Part shown: piece by piece, positions 1-11,496 of the stretch
Layout of the letters: every line of letters starts with the position of its first letter
Position numbering within the stretch: the stretch's first letter is position 1
Assembly (NCBI GenBank): GCA_004352715.1
Contig: SCFE01000029.1
Span: 577,144 to 641,143 of the forward strand
Origin: Hofstenia miamia
Taxonomy: Eukaryota; Xenacoelomorpha; Acoela
DNA: 64,000 nt
Direction: 5' to 3'
The notes under the pieces: generated by a model
What the model was told of the DNA's origin: nothing
The model's input: only the letters and a program-made list of their open reading frames with translations
Databases searched by the model: none
Program-made: the position numbers and the translations under genes

Positions 1-2880
1 AAGAGACAGATATATATATATATATATATAGCCAAGACATTAGTAGAAACTGCTTTCTTCTTATCACTACAGCCCGTTTCGTTGGGGATTCGACAAAATT
101 TTCTATTGTTTTTCTCAAATCTCAAATATAGCAGATAAATGTCTCATACACCCAAGAAGGAAGAAAGAAAAAATTATTTGATTTGAAGGTGAATTGTGCA
201 AATGAGACACTTTTGTGTCTTGGAATCTTGATTACTTCTAATTAACAAATCCTGCCTACTTGTTAGACGCTAGAGTACTGCTATGAGTATCTAATGTGTC
301 TCATTTGATGCTCCACCATTGCGAAAAATTTGGGAATCCTAGACACAGTAGTTTGTCTAAAAAAACTAATTTTTTTAATTAATACACTCATATCTCTGGA
401 ACGAAGCTAGATATCGACTAATAGTTTTCAGATCCATAAAGTTCTGATGGTTTACTTTATACGTTTATCGTTTAATTATTAATACCTAGCAAGAAATTTA
501 AACTCATGTCGCAATTACTGTAGCTTGACACACTGTTGCATTTTATCTGTGTGACATTGCACGAAATAGTAGATTTTGCTGATCTCTATTTGAAAAAAAT
601 TGACGTCAGCATAAAATATGCTACAATATGCAGTATCCCTATATATATTTAATGTTCTATGTTAAGAGAAGCAGTAGGATCATTATTAAGGGAAATAAGT
701 AGGGGCGTATGTAAAAAGTTTCACGCAATTTGGTTAACGTTTTCATACGTTTTAAATGTACAAACTTTTAGAATTTGGAAATCATTCTGATTTATTAACA
801 ATATTGAAAACAGAGCAAGCTAAACCAATCAATTCAATTTAATAATATTAATATTAATATCATAATAAAAGTGGAGTTTGCTAAATCACAGAAAGGTAAC
901 GTATGGAGAATGGGATGAAATGAGACGATTACTATGACCTGATGGATGGAATACTAGGAAGAAGTTTTTTGTCTAATGGTGAACTTGGACGTTAGACATT
1001 TTAGTTTTTCGTTACCTGAAAGCGAAAAATTCGACAGTCGGATGGGGTCACTTTTTCAAAAACTTTCGTTGGGTTAATTTTGATTGATCTGCTTCAAACT
1101 AGTTGGCAGAAAGTCATTAAGAAACTTTATTGCAAAAAGTAAATCATCTATATTTTTTTAAGTAGACAAAATATACGAAATGTTTCTCTGACATGAAAAA
1201 CAAAATAACATTTATAATGTTGTTTGTGGGATGTTAATTCATTGATTTTAACGAATAGTGTGATTTATGTAATTTCTGGATAAGCAAAGTACTCTAATGA
1301 TCATTCTTTCATCTCAGTAAATACACTTTAGTATTATCAAATATTAAAATGGAAATAATACCCTAACAAATTCAAGAAAAATTAATGTCTGAGGGATGTG
1401 CCAGTGACAAAAGCGGATTTTGTTTTTTATCATTATAGATTCAATGGTGGAAATTGATGCAATTAAATTACTTTATTATATATTTAATTTCATAATACTA
1501 ATGTTGTCTACAAAACCCATTCTTCAAAACTCAGAGCATAGCAAGTTTCAGTCTATAAATTATTTTTCATTAATAAAATTCTATTCACTAAGCTTTTCTA
1601 AGAATTAAGGGTTTTGAAAGCTAAACCAATTTTTTACTAGATTGAAATTACGCTTTATAAAGAAGACTTTAATAATTGAACTAAGTTGGCAATGACTATT
1701 AGTAAGATATTGATCTTAGCAAATTAAATACTATTTCAGTATATTTTCTTCTTGTAATTGCTTCTCATGATAGTTATCAAATATGTTTGCATAAAAGATA
1801 TATACAAGTATTTGTCTATTTAAGATAATTTTATTGATTTAATAAATATTGTTGCTTCCAATCAATGATTGCGAATCATGGTTAACATGTGCAGATAAAT
1901 TGTTTTTCTTACTGAGAGTAGAAGCAGTTACAAGAATAGAAACGATTTAAGTGGAAAGTACACATTTCAACGTTTTATTGAATTTCATTAGATACTAATA
2001 ACAAAAGTATATTGAAATTAACCTGAAGCCTGATGTTAAGTAACAACATCGGTGATTACAATCAAAGTTTTAATGTTTCCAAAATGAAAAATATTCGATT
2101 TAATAGATATTTACAGTACGTCAGTAATTAATGCAAAAATTTGATTGCATAGAGATTTATAAAGTTTTTCATTGATGTTGAATCCTTTTCTAGCATATGC
2201 AATTTACGAGGCTAATTAAGACCAATAAATGAAAAAATATATTGTTAATGTATTCAATTGGGGAGTAAGTTCTAACAGAATATATTCGTATTACAAAATT
2301 GGAATTTTGTTTAAACTTTAAAAACGGTTGATGATAAACTAATAATTATTGCATAACATTATAACAATTGAACCTAAGAATAAGAGTTAAAGCGAAACAT
2401 GCTGTATACATAGAATACTGCAAAAAGCACAGATGTATGAAAGACCAAATTGCAAATATGTATTCAAAGGAACTTTAAATGCTTTTTAAAGTAGGTTTTT
2501 GAAGATAAAAATAATTGCGCAAAAAAGGAATTATGACTATGGTTTTTCCAGATCCGTAAAATTAAACCTACAAAAAATTCAGCTAAAGAGCAAAGATAGT
2601 GACTTAGTTGAATTCACAGAATGGTGGCTAGCCCATTAAATGATTCCTCTATAATATTAAAATAAATTATCAGTAACCATAAATCAGATAATGATGAAAA
2701 TTGATAACGATTTTAGAAATAATTTGATTAAGAACATAATAAGCGATATACTTCGCTAATAATTAGCATCATCAAAAAATTTACCCCACTAAATTTTTTG
2801 CAAAATTTGATGTAATATAAAGTTAATAAGAATATTGTTTTAATAACATAATCTTCATTATTTATTCAAATATTATATAA
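1..2880. other. No recognised gene
   Basis: AT-rich sequence with many stops in all frames. The only evident structure is a perfect (TA)10 tract at about 11-30. No exon with recognisable protein similarity, RNA gene or transposon end was seen. Confidence 0.6.
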
Positions 2881-2899
2881 TTTTCATGCTTTTAATGTA

Positions 2900-3020
2900 A
2901 ATAGATTTTGAGTTTTGCACAATTTTTTATAATTGAATTGATAGTCACAGATCGTTAAATTATTTGATTTTTCTGTTGAGGTTCTATGTTCTTGAATTCT
3001 TCTATGTGTTTGTTTTTTAG
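2900..3020 (-). pseudogene. Possible GIY-YIG endonuclease scrap (Penelope-like)
   Basis: A minus-strand reading frame contains CVGQTKKQTHRRIQEHR, which resembles the YVGQT...R..EH core of the GIY-YIG endonuclease domain carried by Penelope-like retroelements. The flanking residues are not convincing and no reverse transcriptase is attached. Two better GIY-YIG scraps occur near 61.1 and 63.9 kb, so the family is present in this genome. The call rests on one motif. Confidence 0.3.
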
Positions 3021-3533
3021 TTTGTCCAACACAAGCTTTCCACAAGTGCATGTAGTTTTGTAAAAAAAACTTTAGACAGATCTTCAAGTTTATTAGGTGC
3101 ATTTAAAATAAGAATAGATCATATTTTATGTGTTGATATTATTCTCACTGTTCTCTTATTAATTTGACGTTTTCAAAATTTCTTATTAAGCAGCTCATAT
3201 GAATTCCTCTGTATTCTCTTTGAATTCTACGCATAAATGACTTTTGCTGTATGTATTTAATGCTATTTTTATGGTAAGATGCAAATAATATTTTCCTAAG
3301 GTTTTTGTACACGATGCATGCAATACTTGAAGTAACTAAGCCCCTGGGGGAAGTTTTCTTTAAAAAAACTATGTTCTTCATACAAATGGAAAATGGTGTT
3401 ACATAGAAAATTATGCCATTACATATAAATTGGCCTGGTCCAAACACATTGACAAGGTCATTAGGCGAATTATAATTGCGGTTTGTTCTCAAAAATGCTG
3501 ATCATAAAATCCTGATAAATTTCAATAATATAA

Positions 3534-4074
3534 TATAATATATTAATAATATTATATACTATATTTTATAATATATTATATGCCATCATTTTTGGAATAA
3601 ACGCTTATATTTAAATATTAACATGAGCAATCGCAACGACCAAATCCGTAATTTATGACACTGGTTAAACAATATCTGTATTTATTCAATTAAATAATGC
3701 ACTAAGACATTTGATGTATAGAATTTTAAACAATTAATACGCAATAAAATTTTGTTGTGAATGTAAAGATACAATAAGTAATCAAACGTTGTGTCAATAG
3801 AAGTAGATTTCGAAGTGCATTCGAGATAAACTGAAATGGTCTTCGCACGAAAGAAGCAATACGATACAATTGGGCCATTCACAAATTCTTCTAGCATAGA
3901 GGAGAAGGATTTCGTTGTGAATAGCTCTGTTAGAGATCGCAGAATGAGTTCACTTCTGAACATGGGGTCATGTGATGTTTCCCAATTGAAAGAGACTGGA
4001 ACAACGTCTACATTTGGCGCCATATTCATTGTAATGAATGCTGCTCTTGGGGCAGCTATGTTGAATATGCCCTA
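3534..4074. repeat. First copy of a 541-bp duplication abutting single N at 4075
   Basis: This segment recurs at 4076-4616 with an offset of 542 and only two substitutions that I can see (both between about 4011 and 4021 in this copy). It carries the upstream region and first 80 or so codons of the SLC38A7-like gene and then stops at the N. The pattern fits two overlapping contig ends, or haplotypes, that were joined without merging. It does not look like a real gene duplication. Confidence 0.85.
3836..4074 (+). pseudogene. False partial copy of SLC38A7-like 5' coding region
   Basis: The reading frame from ATG 3836 matches residues 1-79 of the transporter at 4378-5769, then runs into the single N at 4075 and AT-rich DNA. 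Because the duplicated block ends exactly at the N, this is best read as an assembly artefact. It should not be counted as a paralogue or a truncated gene. Confidence 0.8.
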
Positions 4075-4075
4075 N
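4075..4075. other. Single-N contig join
   Basis: A lone N separates two near-identical 541-bp blocks. The same arrangement occurs at 11496 and 38867, so a lone N appears to mark an unmerged contig overlap in this assembly. Confidence 0.85.
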
Positions 4076-4377
4076 TATAATATATTAATAATATTATATA
4101 CTATATTTTATAATATATTATATGCCATCATTTTTGGAATAAACGCTTATATTTAAATATTAACATGAGCAATCGCAACGACCAAATCCGTAATTTATGA
4201 CACTGGTTAAACAATATCTGTATTTATTCAATTAAATAATGCACTAAGACATTTGATGTATAGAATTTTAAACAATTAATACGCAATAAAATTTTGTTGT
4301 GAATGTAAAGATACAATAAGTAATCAAACGTTGTGTCAATAGAAGTAGATTTCGAAGTGCATTCGAGATAAACTGAA

Positions 4378-5769
4378 ATGGTCTTCGCACGAAAGAAGCA
4401 ATACGATACAATTGGGCCATTCACAAATTCTTCTAGCATAGAGGAGAAGGATTTCGTTGTGAATAGCTCTGTTAGAGATCGCAGAATGAGTTCACTTCTG
4501 AACATGGGGTCATGTGATGTTTCCCAATTGAAAGAGACTGGAACAACGTCTACCTTTGGCGCTATATTCATTGTAATGAATGCTGCTCTTGGGGCAGCTA
4601 TGTTGAATATGCCCTACTCTTTCTATCAAGCGGGTGGGATTCCTGTTTCACTGATTGTAGAAGCAATATTCGTCGCTTTTGCATATGGGGGCCTGCTCAT
4701 CTTAGGATTTTGTGCTGAATTTGACAGAGCAGGAATATATCAAGAAGTGATGCGCTCAATGGGTGGGAAAGCATTGGAAAACTTTACAGAGATAACCATT
4801 CTCTTGTATGCTTTTACATCTTGTATTTCCTACATGGTACTGGCTGCTGACCAGGGGGAGGAAATTTTGCAACTAATAATAGGATATGATGACTATAATG
4901 ATCATAGTTATCTTTACAGAAAAATAGTCGTTCTTTTTATGGCAACTTGTTTTATATTACCCATGTGTTTGCCTAAAGACGTAAGCTTTTTACAGTATCC
5001 AAGCATCATCTGTTTCATTGCATGTATGTACGTCACCGTTTTAATTTTCATAAGCTCGTTCTCTCCTATCAGTGGAATTACAATCAATACAGCGCCATCA
5101 AGTGCTTTGGCTGTTCTCAATGTAGTGCCTACAATTGCTTTTGGATTTCAATGTCACGTTAGTTCTGTGCCTGTTTATGCAGGGTTGAAGTCAAGGACAA
5201 TGAAAAATTGGTCATTTATAACGTTTTTTTCTGTAGTTCTTTGTACAATAGTATATTCTATAGTTGGTGCCTGTGGATACTTGACATTTGGGAATTTGGT
5301 AACAGGAGACATTTTAGACTCTTTCAATACCAAAAGTGTCACTGCCATTATTGCAAGATGTGTCATTGGTATATCCATTTGCATGACATATCCAGTAATT
5401 CATTTTTGTGGAAGAGCTTCAATTGAAAGCCTGTACAGGAAAATTGTAGGAATGGATGAGGAAACGGGCAGACGAACATGGGCAGCCAGATATTATATTG
5501 AGACATTTGGTTGGTTTATTCTGGCAGTTGTTGGGGCAATGTTTGTACCTTCAATTAACACAATTATCAAGCCAATAGGAGCCTTTGCCGCCTTATTCAT
5601 CGTTGGTCTTCCTGGATTTTCTCTTGCGAGTGCTGCAGACCGAATGAAATCTGAAATATCCATTGGTGTATATTATGCAATGAATATTGCAGGATGTATT
5701 GCTATGGTAATTGCTGCTTTCCTGTTTGGACAAAGCTTCACAAGTGGACTATATGCAATATTTGGTTAA
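4378..5769 (+). CDS. SLC38A7: SLC38A7/8-like amino-acid transporter (SNAT7 type)
   Basis: Polytopic amino-acid transporter of the SLC38 (AAAP) family, 463 residues in one uninterrupted exon. Family knowledge: SNAT7 is a lysosomal glutamine/asparagine exporter. Seen: a hydrophilic N-terminus of about 55 residues, then GTTSTFGAIFIVMNAALGAA (55-74), the hallmark first membrane helix. About 11 hydrophobic segments follow, with YQEV (121-124), GFQCHVSSVPVY (256-267) and YPVIHFCGRA (338-347). These motifs are closest to SLC38A7/A8 among animal SLC38 proteins. The start is supported by an in-frame TAA nine bases upstream and by agreement with family length (about 460). Candidate AATAAA signals lie at 5987-5992 and 6206-6211. 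I cannot separate an A7 orthologue from an A8 orthologue or a pre-duplication ancestor. The absence of introns contrasts with the two other genes here and may reflect retroposition or intron loss. Confidence 0.9.
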   Translation: MVFARKKQYDTIGPFTNSSSIEEKDFVVNSSVRDRRMSSLLNMGSCDVSQLKETGTTSTFGAIFIVMNAALGAAMLNMPYSFYQAGGIPVSLIVEAIFVAFAYGGLLILGFCAEFDRAGIYQEVMRSMGGKALENFTEITILLYAFTSCISYMVLAADQGEEILQLIIGYDDYNDHSYLYRKIVVLFMATCFILPMCLPKDVSFLQYPSIICFIACMYVTVLIFISSFSPISGITINTAPSSALAVLNVVPTIAFGFQCHVSSVPVYAGLKSRTMKNWSFITFFSVVLCTIVYSIVGACGYLTFGNLVTGDILDSFNTKSVTAIIARCVIGISICMTYPVIHFCGRASIESLYRKIVGMDEETGRRTWAARYYIETFGWFILAVVGAMFVPSINTIIKPIGAFAALFIVGLPGFSLASAADRMKSEISIGVYYAMNIAGCIAMVIAAFLFGQSFTSGLYAIFG

Positions 5770-7027
5770 TTTTCTTTTCATTAAGGTACATGTACAGTTA
5801 GAAGACTGATTTTTAAATGCCATTAGAAGCAGTGTGTGTAGCTGAGGTATTTTTTGTCTGACTCTCTAGCACATGAGGTATCCTTCCGTTAATTTTTGCA
5901 TCATTACAAACACTTAGGTATTTTAGCTGATTAACAAATTCTAATTACAGTTTGGTTTTAATAATTGGCGTGAATTTTTACAATTTAATAAAATTCTCTG
6001 CATTATTTACAATGAAGCTCTACATTTTATCCATTTTTAACAAATGTTCAGTCGCGAATCTATGATTTTGTCAGTCATTTTTTTAGTACCAGGACCTAGT
6101 TCCTCTCTTAAAATGATGGTCACCTGACTTGCAGATTTAACAATGTTTGTGTACACTGGAACCCTTTGTCGTTAATATTAGTTTTCATATTTATTCAAAA
6201 ACCACAATAAATATCTCTGTGTAAAATTGTGTTTTATAAATTCAACAAATTGTACACTTGATGCTCTGTGGCCTTAAGAATTATAACATAGAAATTATTG
6301 CAAAGCGCTAAGTCAATGTTTGATTACACAATTTCCATGATAGGCAATCTTACACAATGCAAAATATATTTTAGATTTTCTTATGTCGGTTTTCTTCTGT
6401 ATAGCTAAGATTTATATATATTAACATGGACTACATTAATTTAGTTCAAAAATACACACGTTTTTACAAGGCAAAAAGCAGATAGAATATAATATTGTAA
6501 TTTGAGATTTCAGTTATCTGCAATTGAATTGATAAATGGGAATAAACTGAATGCATTTAGTAAAGAACAAAGTCATTTCAGCCAATTCAATCACTTTCAA
6601 AAGCAAAGCAACCTCATTGAAATTGTTCACAAAATAATCTTTGAAGTTAGCATATATAATTACACCATTTGAAAAAGTGATCAAGCATAGTTTCATGCCG
6701 ATTTTGTTAAAAAATTCAAATTTAGAAGGGCTTCAGATGCATCACTCGAAAGATTATTATGAACACCCAATAAGCTGAAGAACTGCTAAGGGTGGAATGC
6801 AAACAAGAGCCTTACGCAAAATGGGCCTCATTTTGCTAAATGGATTTCATCAAGTACGGTTTTATAATTCAATTTTTCACATTTAAGCTCGTTATGTTCG
6901 AAATGATCAGAAATATTAAAGGCTCTAAAAATCTATTACCTTTTGACCCATTCTAAGGCAACATCCTTTGTTGTATGAAAATATTTTCTTCATAAATAAT
7001 TTTTACAACTGCTTGTATATATATATA
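5770..7027. other. 3' flank of the transporter; no other gene seen
   Basis: Contains the likely 3' UTR and poly(A) signals of the SLC38A7-like gene (AATAAA at 5987 and 6206). The rest is AT-rich DNA without recognisable coding similarity, ending in a (TA)n tract at the sequence gap. Confidence 0.6.
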
Positions 7028-7901
7028 NNNNNNNNNNNNNNNNNNNNNNNNNNNNNNNNNNNNNNNNNNNNNNNNNNNNNNNNNNNNNNNNNNNNNNNNN
7101 NNNNNNNNNNNNNNNNNNNNNNNNNNNNNNNNNNNNNNNNNNNNNNNNNNNNNNNNNNNNNNNNNNNNNNNNNNNNNNNNNNNNNNNNNNNNNNNNNNNN
7201 NNNNNNNNNNNNNNNNNNNNNNNNNNNNNNNNNNNNNNNNNNNNNNNNNNNNNNNNNNNNNNNNNNNNNNNNNNNNNNNNNNNNNNNNNNNNNNNNNNNN
7301 NNNNNNNNNNNNNNNNNNNNNNNNNNNNNNNNNNNNNNNNNNNNNNNNNNNNNNNNNNNNNNNNNNNNNNNNNNNNNNNNNNNNNNNNNNNNNNNNNNNN
7401 NNNNNNNNNNNNNNNNNNNNNNNNNNNNNNNNNNNNNNNNNNNNNNNNNNNNNNNNNNNNNNNNNNNNNNNNNNNNNNNNNNNNNNNNNNNNNNNNNNNN
7501 NNNNNNNNNNNNNNNNNNNNNNNNNNNNNNNNNNNNNNNNNNNNNNNNNNNNNNNNNNNNNNNNNNNNNNNNNNNNNNNNNNNNNNNNNNNNNNNNNNNN
7601 NNNNNNNNNNNNNNNNNNNNNNNNNNNNNNNNNNNNNNNNNNNNNNNNNNNNNNNNNNNNNNNNNNNNNNNNNNNNNNNNNNNNNNNNNNNNNNNNNNNN
7701 NNNNNNNNNNNNNNNNNNNNNNNNNNNNNNNNNNNNNNNNNNNNNNNNNNNNNNNNNNNNNNNNNNNNNNNNNNNNNNNNNNNNNNNNNNNNNNNNNNNN
7801 NNNNNNNNNNNNNNNNNNNNNNNNNNNNNNNNNNNNNNNNNNNNNNNNNNNNNNNNNNNNNNNNNNNNNNNNNNNNNNNNNNNNNNNNNNNNNNNNNNNN
7901 N
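7028..7901. other. Assembly gap (874 N) within a TA microsatellite
   Basis: Runs of alternating TA lie on both sides (7016-7027 and 7902-7916), so the gap probably spans a long TA tract or an element inserted in one. Long reading frames that cross it are artefacts. Confidence 0.95.
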
Positions 7902-7916
7902 TATATATATATATAT

Positions 7917-8817
7917 CGCAGCACAAACTACATACATGCATTAGATAAGATTAAAGATTCTATATTCAGATAAGTGTTTACAATTTTATGACTTATAATT
8001 TATGTGGATAGCGTCATCAAATTCACACGACACCTATATTTATATATATAAATCACAAATTACCAAAACAAATCTTCAAGGCTATAGATAAATTACTATA
8101 GTGCTATTTTATTAACGAGAAATATTAGAAATATTTTTCTGTAAGATATCAAAAACTGAAGATGATTTCGCAAGCTATGATCAGATAAAATATGCGCAAA
8201 AAAATATTTATATTCATGAATATCATTGTCCAAGTGTTGAAATGTTAAAACTAATATAATTTGTCTTAAATAGCATTACATGCAAATGCAAGAAATTTTT
8301 CAATTAACTCTTTAGTTTGCTACAATATTTTAATTGAAAAATATTTTTTCAGGTAAACTTAAGTTCAAACTTATCAACGAGACGAGATTGAGTATTTCAT
8401 TGGATATTCATCGGATCCAAACGAGCCTTTTTTAAGCAAAGCGCATTTATAGGTCTGCTTGCTAATTTGATTATGTAGATTTTCTTATATTTTCATTGAA
8501 TACGCCGATCTTCAGCTCGTTTACAAGTTTGATTAAAGGAAAGACAAGAAATCCTTATCCAGAAATTACTTGGACAATTTATATTTATACTGATAGCAAC
8601 TCTGAAAGCGTCAATAAACTGTACAAAAAACAATACAAAATAGAAAATTGCTTCATTGGGCTATGGCGTTTTAATTTCTGTTAGTTCAATAATCCTGGTT
8701 GTAAAATTTGAAACCCCTCCATTTGAATTAAAATATTTCTTTTCTAGAATTATAGTAATATCGTTTGACATTGTTTTTTGAATACGTTTATAGAGGTATG
8801 AATGAATGACTTTCTCA
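7917..8817. other. No recognised gene
   Basis: AT-rich. One 62-codon frame at 8496-8684 has no recognisable similarity and no supporting splice or start context. Confidence 0.55.
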
Positions 8818-10272
8818 TTATTTTCTTTTTGCAAAGGACTGGTTTAATGTTTCGAGTGCGTGTATTAGGTGTGCGATTTTACCGAGAATAGGGAAATTTA
8901 TTTCATCGTAGGGGTTGATGTTGTTTACGGTCTTATGCAATGTTGTTAATACATTTATCTGAATTAAGCATCGCGGTTTTAAGAAATTTTTACTGAAGTT
9001 TTTGTATTTAATATTATTAATATCAGAATAGTTGTCCGTTACTAACTTCATTCGTTTAATGATTATATTAAATTGCTTTTGAAAGTCAAATATAATTCCC
9101 AAGTATTTAAATTTATCCACTTGGTCTATTTGGGTTCCATTAAACTTTAGCTTCTGTTGAGAACAATTTTTGGGATTAGCTTTTGATTTTATAATACAGA
9201 ATTGAGTTTTGGTAGGATTAACACGCAATTTCAGTGAGGCAAAATAGTGAGATAATTTAGCACAGTCATCTTCAATTCTTATGATTGCATTTTCAATCGA
9301 TATATTTGAGCAAAATAGCATTGTCATCAGCGTATTGAATAACATGACAATTAATGTAATTACTTAAGTTATTAACATATATATTAAAAAGCAAGGGACC
9401 TAATATTGTTCCCTGTGGAACACCTCTTTTGATTTCAATCCAATTTGAAAATGTCTCATTAAGTTTAACTCGTAGTTTCGATTACCTAAATAAGCTAAGC
9501 CTTGAATAGAAAACGTAATTGCTTAAGTTTTGAAAGTAAAAGGCAATTATCCGATAGAATCAAACGCTTTAGAAAGATCTAGACATGCAATGGCTGTATA
9601 TTCGTAATTATCAGTACTTTTCCTCGAATTTTTTGGTAGCACATAGCATAGCATCGTTAATAGACATGCCTTTTCGAAAACCATAGTGAGTTTTAGAGTA
9701 AAGATTATATTTATTCATGTGCTCATTAATTTGGTTTGGTAATAGACATTCGAAAATCTTACTAATTGGTGATGTTACAGAAATTGGTCTATAATTTAAA
9801 CAGTTTTCGGGATCACCTTTGTTACAAACAGAAGTTATATCGGTCATTTTTAAGTTTTCAGGAAAAATAGATTGTTTTATGCAAGTAATTATAATGTAAC
9901 AAAAGAGGCTCTGAAACAAATACATAAGCATCTTTTAGAAACCAAGTTCACACATTTGTAGGTCCGTTGGATATATTTTTAAAACTCTTAATAGATCTTA
10001 TAATTTCACAACTTGTAACATATCTGAAAGAGACACCAGTTAAATTTTGCTTTCGGAATTTAGATTTATAGGGAAATTTTTTCCCTTCATACTTTCTTAG
10101 ATTTTGAAAAACCTCATTAAAAGCATTGCAAATTTCTCTGACTAGTAATAGTCTTCCGATTGAACTTTATCATCTCCAGATTATTGCGTTCAGTAGATAT
10201 TTAGAAGTTTGCTTCGTTTTTGAGAACTTCGATTCATATATTCTAATCTAGTAATCCGATTATATGCATTTC
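8818..10272 (-). pseudogene. Non-LTR retrotransposon (CR1/jockey-like LINE) reverse transcriptase, decayed
   Basis: Minus-strand remains of a LINE pol ORF. Reading 5' to 3' on that strand: a linker with KSFKN.SNGPTNV, then FPENLKMTDITSVCNKGD and NYRPISVTSPISKIFE (RT fingers), YGFRKGMS, LDLSKAFDSI (RT motif A) in another frame, QYADDN (catalytic box, about 9322-9336), then RVNPTKTQFCIIKS and KFKYLGIIFD near the C-end. At least three frame changes or stops break it; one shift falls directly after the YADD box, and another separates motifs up to about 9611 from motif A. Upstream sequence continues only in the second contig (11497-12160). Without the C-terminal half and the endonuclease, the clade cannot be fixed. 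Confidence 0.8.
9819..10272. repeat. First copy of a 454-bp duplication linked to single N at 11496
   Basis: Recurs at 11497-11950 with a constant offset of 1678 and no difference that I noticed. It lies inside the LINE. After it the two copies diverge: this one enters a 1.2-kb segment (10273-11495), while the other continues as LINE. Confidence 0.85.
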
Positions 10273-10278
10273 AGTAGT

Positions 10279-10404
10279 AGAAGAGGGCAGAAGGAGGTTA
10301 CACTTTTTTCTGATTGGTCGAGAAGAGGGCAGAAGGAGGTTACACTTTTTTCTGATTGGTCGAGAGGTGGGGAGAAGCCTGTTCCACTTTTTTGTGATTG
10401 GTCG
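10279..10404. repeat. Three 42-bp tandem repeats, each with a CCAAT box
   Basis: Units at 10279-10320, 10321-10362 (nearly identical) and 10363-10404 (diverged) all end in TGATTGGTCG, so each has an inverted CCAAT box. A perfect CRE, TGACGTCA, follows at 10458-10465. The stretch is clearly richer in GC than its surroundings. Because 42 is a multiple of three, the repeats also give a minus-strand frame with a 14-residue repeat. I read this as promoter-like DNA, possibly from a mobile element, and not as coding. Confidence 0.6.
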
Positions 10405-10457
10405 AGAGGGGTGGCCTTTGACCTGAGACGCCGTGGATATTGACGGAGGTGTTTTAC

Positions 10458-10465
10458 TGACGTCA
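10458..10465. promoter_or_regulatory. CRE-like TGACGTCA near three CCAAT boxes
   Basis: A perfect palindromic cAMP-response element core lies about 54 bp from the last CCAAT-bearing 42-bp unit. CCAAT boxes with a CRE are a common core-promoter pairing in animals. No gene is placed convincingly downstream on either strand, so function is only suggested. Confidence 0.35.
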
Positions 10466-10999
10466 TGGGTGTACTTTTACTAGTTTTTGTGTTTATTTAT
10501 GTGACCTAATTTAGTTTGCATTTTTTTACTTTTATACATTTACTTACTTTTTAGTTTTACTTTCCCACACTTACTTTTTTTAGTTTTACTTTCCCACATT
10601 AACTTACATTTTTTTTTTTTATTTTTACTTTCTTTCCCACATTAACATACTTTACATTTATTACTTTCCCACATTAACTTACTTTACATGTATTACTTTC
10701 ACACATTAACTTGCTTTACATGTATTAATTTCCCACATTTGCATACTTGTTTAAAAAGTGGAATCGAAAAATATTTCAAAGTAAAAATAATTTACATACT
10801 TGTTTAAAAAAATTGAATCGAAAAAATGTTTCCAAGTAAAAATACATGCTTCCACAAACGCATACTCTCGCCATACAGAGAAAACGAACATTTATAAAAA
10901 ATAAATTTATTTACAAACAAAATATAAAATGCACTAATAAATGATAAAGTTCATATAGCGAATTTCATCTATAGTTGAATGATAATATTCGTCACGACT

Positions 11000-11312
11000 T
11001 CATTGTTGGATGAGAATGGTGGAGAAAACATCCACAGAATACTGCAAGATAGACGTTCTTCTTCTAATAATGTTAGTTGACGACGCTAAAACATTCAATT
11101 AGTACAATAAAAAACAGAAATTAAAATAATGACAAACAGTTTTAATCTTTACACACACAACAAATATAATATATTATATGTAAACAATCATAACAATGAA
11201 AAACAATATGTACTATTATAATGTAAAAGAATGCTTACCAAATAATTTTGTAGTTTTATCACAGCATTGTTCTGCAAGTGTATTGGCACATGATGATTTC
11301 CGCAGATAGTGT
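11000..11312 (-). CDS. Possible 3' end of an unidentified spliced gene
   Basis: Two minus-strand blocks have splice signals like those of the confirmed genes: 11239-11312, with acceptor TTTAG before it and donor GTAAGC after it, and 11000-11085, with acceptor TTTTAG. The intron would be 153 bp (11086-11238). Joined in one frame they stay open and end ...YSVDVFSTILIQQ at a TGA (11000-11002); another frame is also open. I recognise no family and cannot extend the gene, because the contig ends 180 bp upstream. It may equally be chance. Confidence 0.25.
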
Positions 11313-11495
11313 CTAAATTATACAAGTCATTATTTGAAATGCGATAACGTTAACAATTAAAAAAAAAAATGACAATTAATAATTAATAAAGAAACAACAT
11401 TTTATTTATGAAGAATCATTCATTCAAACTGTCATCACAGCATATTTACAAAACAGTGTTAGTCCATCTAAAATAAACATTACTGTCTTTATTGA

Positions 11496-11496
11496 N
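11496..11496. other. Single-N contig join
   Basis: The sequence after the N restarts inside the LINE at the position equivalent to 9819. The two contigs therefore overlap by 454 bp but disagree about what follows. Confidence 0.85.

Noticed and set aside
3145-3492. 115-codon minus-strand frame upstream of the transporter
   Set aside because: No recognisable motif or splice context. Kept out as unsupported, although it is one of the longer frames.
3682-4571. Minus-strand frames of 115 codons at 3682-4029 and 4224-4571
   Set aside because: They are antisense shadows of the transporter 5' coding region in its two representations.
6953-7948. Four overlapping frames of more than 300 codons across the gap
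   Set aside because: They consist almost entirely of N; only the TA microsatellite flanks are translated.
10260-10466. Repeat protein with a 14-residue repeat
   Set aside because: It arises from the 42-bp promoter-like tandem repeat, whose length happens to be a multiple of three; codon use and context give no support.
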